Positions 5,000 through 8,221 of a stretch of 8,221 nucleotides of DNA are shown piece by piece. The position numbers and the translations under genes were made by a program. The notes under the pieces were generated by a model. It saw nothing but the letters and a program-made list of their open reading frames with translations, had not been told where the DNA came from and did no database searches. The DNA lies in assembly GCA_023412515.1 (NCBI GenBank), contig JAEYNO010000481.1, positions 1-8,221 on the forward strand, read 5' to 3'. Each line of letters starts with the position of its first letter. The stretch's first letter is position 1. The stretch is from Actinomycetes bacterium. GTDB lineage: Bacteria; Actinomycetota; Actinomycetes; Actinomycetales; Cellulomonadaceae.

Positions 5000-6142
5000 G
5001 TGCCCGCCGCCGACGCCCTCGCCCGTGTGACGATCCCCGCCGACCTCCTGCCGCGCGACGGCCGGTTCGGGTCCGGCCCCTCGCTCGTGCGCCCCGAGCA
5101 GGTCGAGGCGCTGGCCGCGGTCGGCCGCACGGTGCTGGGCACGTCGCACCGCCAGCAGGCCGTGCGGGACGTGGTGGCGCGCGTGCGCTCCGGGCTCGCG
5201 ACGCTGTTCGACCTGCCCGACGGCTACGAGGTCGTGCTCGGCAACGGCGGCTCGACCGCATTCTGGGACGTCGCCACGCTGTGCCTCGTCGAGCGCCGCG
5301 CGGCGCACGCGCAGTTCGGCGAGTTCGGCGCCAAGTTCGCCGCCGCGACCGCGCGCGCCCCGTTCCTCGAGCCGTCGCACGTCGTCGCGGCGCCGGCCGG
5401 CGAGGTCGCGGTCCCCGCGCCCGTCGACGGCGTCGACACGTACGCCTGGCCGCACAACGAGACGTCGACGGGCGTGGTCGCGCCCGTGCGGCGCGTGCCC
5501 GGGTCGCGCGAGGCCGGTGCGCTCGTGGTCGTCGACGGCACGTCGTCGGCCGGCGGCACCACGCTCGACGTCGCGGAGACCGACGTCTACTACTTCGCGC
5601 CGCAGAAGTCGTTCGCGTCGGACGGCGGGCTGTGGCTCGCGCTCGCGTCGCCCGCGGCGGTCGAGCGTGCCGCGCGCGTCGAGGCGTCGGGCCGCTGGGT
5701 GCCCGAGTTCCTGTCCTTCACGACCGCGGTCACCAACTCGCGCGCCGAGCAGACCCTCAACACGCCCGCCGTCGCGACGCTCGTGCTGCTGGCCGAGCAG
5801 ATCGAGTGGATGCTCGCGCACGGCGGGCTAGCGTGGGCCGCGGCGCGCACGGCCGAGTCGTCGGGGCACCTGTACGCGTGGGCCGAGAGCCGCGAGTGGG
5901 CGACCCCGTTCGTCGCCGACCCCGCGCTGCGCTCGCCGGTCGTGGGGACCGTGGACCTGGCGCCCGAGGTCGACGCGCAGACGGTGACGGCCGTGCTGCG
6001 CCGGCACGGCGTGGTGGACATCGAGCCGTACCGCAAGCTCGGCCGCAACCAGCTCCGGGTCGGCATGTACCCCGCGGTCGACCCGCAGGACGTGCGCGCG
6101 CTCACGGCGTGCGTCGACCACGTGGTCGCTCAGCTCGTCTGA
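5000..6142 (+). CDS. serC: Phosphoserine aminotransferase
   Basis: A 380-residue PLP enzyme of aminotransferase fold type I. It converts 3-phosphohydroxypyruvate and glutamate to O-phosphoserine and 2-oxoglutarate in cytoplasmic serine synthesis, and often also serves pyridoxal phosphate synthesis. The sequence follows the mycobacterial-type SerC closely from end to end: PRDGRFGSGPS near residue 18, GTSHRQ near 47, LGNGGSTAFWD in the cofactor-binding region, WPHNETSTGV, VVVDGTSSAGG, YYFAPQKSFASDGG with the PLP-binding Lys at residue 203, and EPYRKLGRNQLRVGMYPAV near the C-terminus. Length matches the roughly 376 residues of the mycobacterial enzyme. The GTG at 5000 is favoured because a -10 box lies at the right distance for leaderless translation and the start of homology follows within about 15 residues. 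It diverges from the IdeR-type gene with about 125 bases between them. A perfect 18-bp hairpin terminates it. Confidence 0.96.
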   Translation: MPAADALARVTIPADLLPRDGRFGSGPSLVRPEQVEALAAVGRTVLGTSHRQQAVRDVVARVRSGLATLFDLPDGYEVVLGNGGSTAFWDVATLCLVERRAAHAQFGEFGAKFAAATARAPFLEPSHVVAAPAGEVAVPAPVDGVDTYAWPHNETSTGVVAPVRRVPGSREAGALVVVDGTSSAGGTTLDVAETDVYYFAPQKSFASDGGLWLALASPAAVERAARVEASGRWVPEFLSFTTAVTNSRAEQTLNTPAVATLVLLAEQIEWMLAHGGLAWAAARTAESSGHLYAWAESREWATPFVADPALRSPVVGTVDLAPEVDAQTVTAVLRRHGVVDIEPYRKLGRNQLRVGMYPAVDPQDVRALTACVDHVVAQLV

Positions 6143-6163
6143 CCCTCCCCGCCGGCGGGACGA

Positions 6164-6203
6164 CGCGACGGGCCGGGCACCACGCGGTGCCCGGCCCGTC
6201 GCG
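6164..6203. terminator. Shared bidirectional terminator between serC and the surface protein gene
   Basis: CGCGACGGGCCGGGCACC (6164-6181) and its perfect complement (6186-6203) form an 18-bp stem with a 4-base ACGC loop. It lies 21 bases past the serC stop and 20 bases past the stop of the convergent gene, so it can end both transcripts. No T-tract is present. Confidence 0.85.
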
Positions 6204-6223
6204 CTCGCTCAGGGATCCGCGCG

Positions 6224-6919
6224 TCAGGCGCGGCGCCGGCGCGCGACCAGCACCCCGGCGGCCCCGGCGAGCACCAGACCCGCGCCGACCAGGACGACGG
6301 GTCCCGCGCTCGCACCCGTGGCGGACAGCACCTCGGCACGGACGCGCGGCCCGGCCGCGGACGCGACGTCGCCGCCGGCGACGAGCACGTCGGACCGCTC
6401 GGGCGACGTGAGGCAGCTCGCCGAGGACTGCGGGTACGTCGTGACGGCCGACGCGGTGGGGTTGACGTGGAAGTCCACCTGGACCGAGCCGCGCGCCCAG
6501 TCGTACTCGTCACCCTCGACCCAGCGGCCGCCCTCGAGGCGCCAGCCCGGCCAGTCGACCCCGCGACCCGACGCGTCGGTCACGGCGCCGGGCCACGGCA
6601 CCGACCCGGACAGCGGCTGGTCGGCGTAGACGACGTCCGACCCGCCGGTCGGGTTGACGAACGTGATGGTGACGGTGCGGTGGTCGGTGCCCACGGGGTC
6701 CAGCGCGTACTGCAGGCGCGGGACGTCGGCGTCGCACACGGCGCTCAGCGACGCGACGTCGACCTCGCAGGGCAGGTCGGCCCCGTAGTCGTCGGTGCCG
6801 CGCGTGCAGTCGTCGGCCGCGGCGAGGTCGCCCGGGGAGGCGGTGGCGACCGCCGGGGCGAGCCCGGTCAGGAGCAGGAGAAGGCCTGCGACGGCGCAGA
6901 CCCGGACGGACGTGCGCAT
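6224..6919 (-). CDS. Small exported surface protein with LSATG-type C-terminal anchor
   Basis: A 231-residue protein of unknown family. Residues 1-27 are a signal peptide (MRTSVRVCAVAGLLLLLTGL, cleavage likely after ATA at 27). The mature part has four Cys (38, 51, 62, 169), which could form two disulfides, and beta-rich stretches such as HRTVTITFVNPTGG (80-93). The C-terminus has LSATG at 198-202, a hydrophobic segment at about 207-225 and an RRRRA tail. That is the architecture of a sortase substrate, with Ser in place of the canonical Pro and close to the LAxTG form used by class E sortases of actinobacteria. It may be wall-linked, or simply membrane-held if no sortase accepts it. The start ATG at 6919 has GGGAGG 5 bases upstream. 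The mature sequence is acidic, Trp-containing and has no catalytic motif I recognise. It follows the DUF4012 gene on the same strand after 136 bases. Confidence 0.85.
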   Translation of the reverse strand: MRTSVRVCAVAGLLLLLTGLAPAVATASPGDLAAADDCTRGTDDYGADLPCEVDVASLSAVCDADVPRLQYALDPVGTDHRTVTITFVNPTGGSDVVYADQPLSGSVPWPGAVTDASGRGVDWPGWRLEGGRWVEGDEYDWARGSVQVDFHVNPTASAVTTYPQSSASCLTSPERSDVLVAGGDVASAAGPRVRAEVLSATGASAGPVVLVGAGLVLAGAAGVLVARRRRA

Positions 6920-6947
6920 GGCTGCCTCCCGAGAGGGATGAGAAGAA

Positions 6948-7013
6948 ACGGACAATTCGGGACCATCTTCGCGCGTCGAGCGCGTCAGGCCTACTCCTGG
7001 ACGGGTGATTCGG
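6948..7013. promoter_or_regulatory. Repeated 13-mer upstream of the surface protein gene
   Basis: ACGGACAATTCGG (6948-6960) and ACGGGTGATTCGG (7001-7013) match at 10 of 13 positions; the differences are three central transitions. They are 53 bases apart start to start, about five helical turns, and lie 29-94 bases before the ATG at 6919. The layout suggests paired binding sites for a regulator of this gene, but no known regulator motif was recognised. Confidence 0.35.
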
Positions 7014-7039
7014 ACATCTCGGGCGTCTTTCACCCGTCC
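6999..7039. repeat. 10-bp perfect inverted repeat after the DUF4012 gene
   Basis: GGACGGGTGA (6999-7008) and TCACCCGTCC (7030-7039) are perfect complements around a 21-base loop; CC/GG pairs beyond one mismatch extend it. On the minus strand it begins 16 bases past the DUF4012 stop, so it may be a long-loop terminator. It also overlaps one copy of the repeated 13-mer, so an operator role for the following gene is an alternative. Confidence 0.55.
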
Positions 7040-7055
7040 GGGCGGCGGCGACCCG

Positions 7056-8221
7056 TCAGGACGCGCACCGGAAGGTGGCCGACCCGGGCGAGGTCACGGT
7101 CGGCGTGGTCCAGAGCGTCACGGCACCGCCGTGCAGCGGCAGGTCGACCTCGAGCTCCTGGGTCGCCCCCGGCGCGACCCGGGACGCGACCTGCACCACC
7201 ACGCGCCCGTCGGCGCGCGTCACGCGGCCCGTCGCCGGCGCGCCGTCCCGGCGGACCACCGGCGGCTGCCCGTCGCGCCCCGACCACACCGACACCGACG
7301 TCAGCAGCGTCCCGGGCGCGACGCCCTCGCCGGGCGCGCCGACGACGACCGGCAACGCCCCCGCCACGGCGCCCGGCGGCTCGAGGTGCAGGCGCACGAC
7401 GGCCGTCACGGAGGGGTCCGGACCCGCGCAGCGCGCGTCACGGAACGTCACGTCCGTGTCGAGGTAGGCGCCGAGCTTGCCCTGGGTCGCGTCGTCGAGG
7501 AAGACGCCGGGCTCGTCGGCGAACGGACCCGCCGTGAACGCTCCCCCGGCCACCGTCGCGGCCAGGACCCGCTGCTCGTCGGGCCGCGCCGACCACACGC
7601 GCAGCCGCCGTTCGTCGACCGCGCGCCGACCGGCGGCGAGCAGGCGCTGCGGGTCGCCCTGCCCGGCGCCGACCGCGGCCACGACGTTCGACGCGACGTG
7701 CGCGAAGTACGCGTCGGAGGCCTGCGCCCCGGGGTGCCGCACGTACGCGTCGCGCAGCAGGGCCCGCACGAGGCCGTCGCCGGCGAGCGTCCCGCCGTCG
7801 GGGTCGGGCACCGGACCCGTGGCGTCGACCAGCGCCGCGACGGCGACCGGGTCGGTGCCCAGCACCCCGTCCACCGGGTCGCCCGACACGGTCGCCCAGT
7901 GGGCCGCCACGAGGGCCGCGGTGCGCGGGAAGTCGGGGGTCGAGGACGCGTTCTGCACCCACCGGCCCAGCCCGTCGCCCCACAGCGCGAGCTCCTCGTC
8001 GCTCAGCGGCAGCACGGGGTCGCGCACGCCGCGCAGGTCGGCCGTGGTGCGGATCGCCACGACGTCGACGGCGCCGTCGTCCACGCGCACCTCGACGACC
8101 GCGCCCACGATGCCGCCCGCCGCACGCAGCTCGGCGGGGTTGAGCGCGAGCACGAGGTACGTGCGCGGCCCGTCGGCGCCGAGCATCGCGGGCAGCACGC
8201 CCGCGACGCGCGCCGCGGGGC
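7056..8221 (-). CDS. DUF4012 domain protein, N-terminal part missing
   Basis: The last 388 complete codons of a larger gene that enters from the right edge; the stop is at 7056. Codons upstream of the GTG at 8198 remain open and continue the protein pattern (PAARVAGVLPAMLG), so that GTG is internal. The segment GPRTYLVLALNPAELRAAGGIVGA is the hallmark of DUF4012, and the following residues, with LPLSDEELALWG and NASSTPDFPRTAALVAAHW, match the family's usual course. The C-terminal 120 or so residues look like a beta-rich extracytoplasmic domain (TFRDARCAGPDPSVTAVVRLHL and so on). DUF4012 proteins are generally long, with a transmembrane helix near the N-terminus, which would lie outside this window. 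Their function is unknown, though in actinobacteria they often lie near cell-envelope polysaccharide genes (recalled, not shown here). The surface protein gene lies 136 bases downstream on the same strand. Confidence 0.88.
   Translation of the reverse strand, partial: PAARVAGVLPAMLGADGPRTYLVLALNPAELRAAGGIVGAVVEVRVDDGAVDVVAIRTTADLRGVRDPVLPLSDEELALWGDGLGRWVQNASSTPDFPRTAALVAAHWATVSGDPVDGVLGTDPVAVAALVDATGPVPDPDGGTLAGDGLVRALLRDAYVRHPGAQASDAYFAHVASNVVAAVGAGQGDPQRLLAAGRRAVDERRLRVWSARPDEQRVLAATVAGGAFTAGPFADEPGVFLDDATQGKLGAYLDTDVTFRDARCAGPDPSVTAVVRLHLEPPGAVAGALPVVVGAPGEGVAPGTLLTSVSVWSGRDGQPPVVRRDGAPATGRVTRADGRVVVQVASRVAPGATQELEVDLPLHGGAVTLWTTPTVTSPGSATFRCAS

Noticed and set aside
3747..5030. 427-codon plus-strand open frame across the riboswitch and the ideR gene
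   Set aside because: It is antisense to ideR and the riboswitch, and its translation is His/Arg/Asp-rich low-complexity sequence typical of a shadow frame in very GC-rich DNA.
4837..6411. 524-codon plus-strand open frame overlapping serC
   Set aside because: It reads serC in another frame, giving Arg/Ala-rich sequence without motifs; the SerC frame has a full set of conserved motifs.
1..8221. Mobile element, prophage, CRISPR array or tRNA
   Set aside because: No transposase, integrase, regularly spaced repeats, terminal inverted repeats with target duplication, or tRNA cloverleaf could be recognised.

Overview
The window is very GC-rich (roughly three quarters G+C by eye, not computed). It has GTG/TTG starts, an IdeR-type iron regulator, a mycobacterial-type SerC, a twin-domain universal stress protein and a riboswitch-controlled NlpC/P60 hydrolase. 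Together these point to a high-GC actinobacterium. A member of the Micrococcales such as Cellulomonadaceae is my best guess, from general resemblance only. The region looks like ordinary chromosome: no transposase, phage gene, tRNA, rRNA or CRISPR was seen.

Layout from left to right. (1) A partial gene for a proline-rich, single-pass membrane protein runs off the left edge on the minus strand (1-444). It diverges from an Lrp/AsnC regulator on the plus strand (598-1104). (2) Four monocistronic-looking minus-strand genes follow, read from right to left: an IdeR/DtxR-type regulator (4185-4874), a secreted NlpC/P60 peptidoglycan hydrolase (2872-3654), an HNH endonuclease (2168-2713) and a tandem UspA protein (1126-2058). 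Each is followed by its own hairpin. (3) serC (5000-6142, plus) diverges from the IdeR gene and appears to be leaderless. (4) On the minus strand, convergent with serC, lie a small exported surface protein with a C-terminal anchor (6224-6919) and a DUF4012 protein cut by the right edge (7056-8221).

The most informative regulatory element is in the 530-base gap between the IdeR gene and the hydrolase gene. On the minus strand it holds a promoter, a GTCACG direct repeat over the -35 box, and a clear ydaO-yuaA class cyclic di-AMP riboswitch. The riboswitch ends immediately before the Shine-Dalgarno sequence of the hydrolase gene. The true hydrolase start is therefore the TTG at 3654, and the upstream GTG at 3711 lies inside the aptamer. 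c-di-AMP control of cell-wall hydrolases is established for this riboswitch class in actinobacteria. The direct repeat suggests, as inference only, a second input from an MtrA-like response regulator.

No undescribed multi-gene system is evident. The less explained signals are a repeated 13-mer and a 10-bp inverted repeat in front of the surface-protein gene, a 21-bp tandem duplication across the stop codon of the IdeR gene, a non-canonical LSATG sorting motif, and small operator-like inverted repeats.
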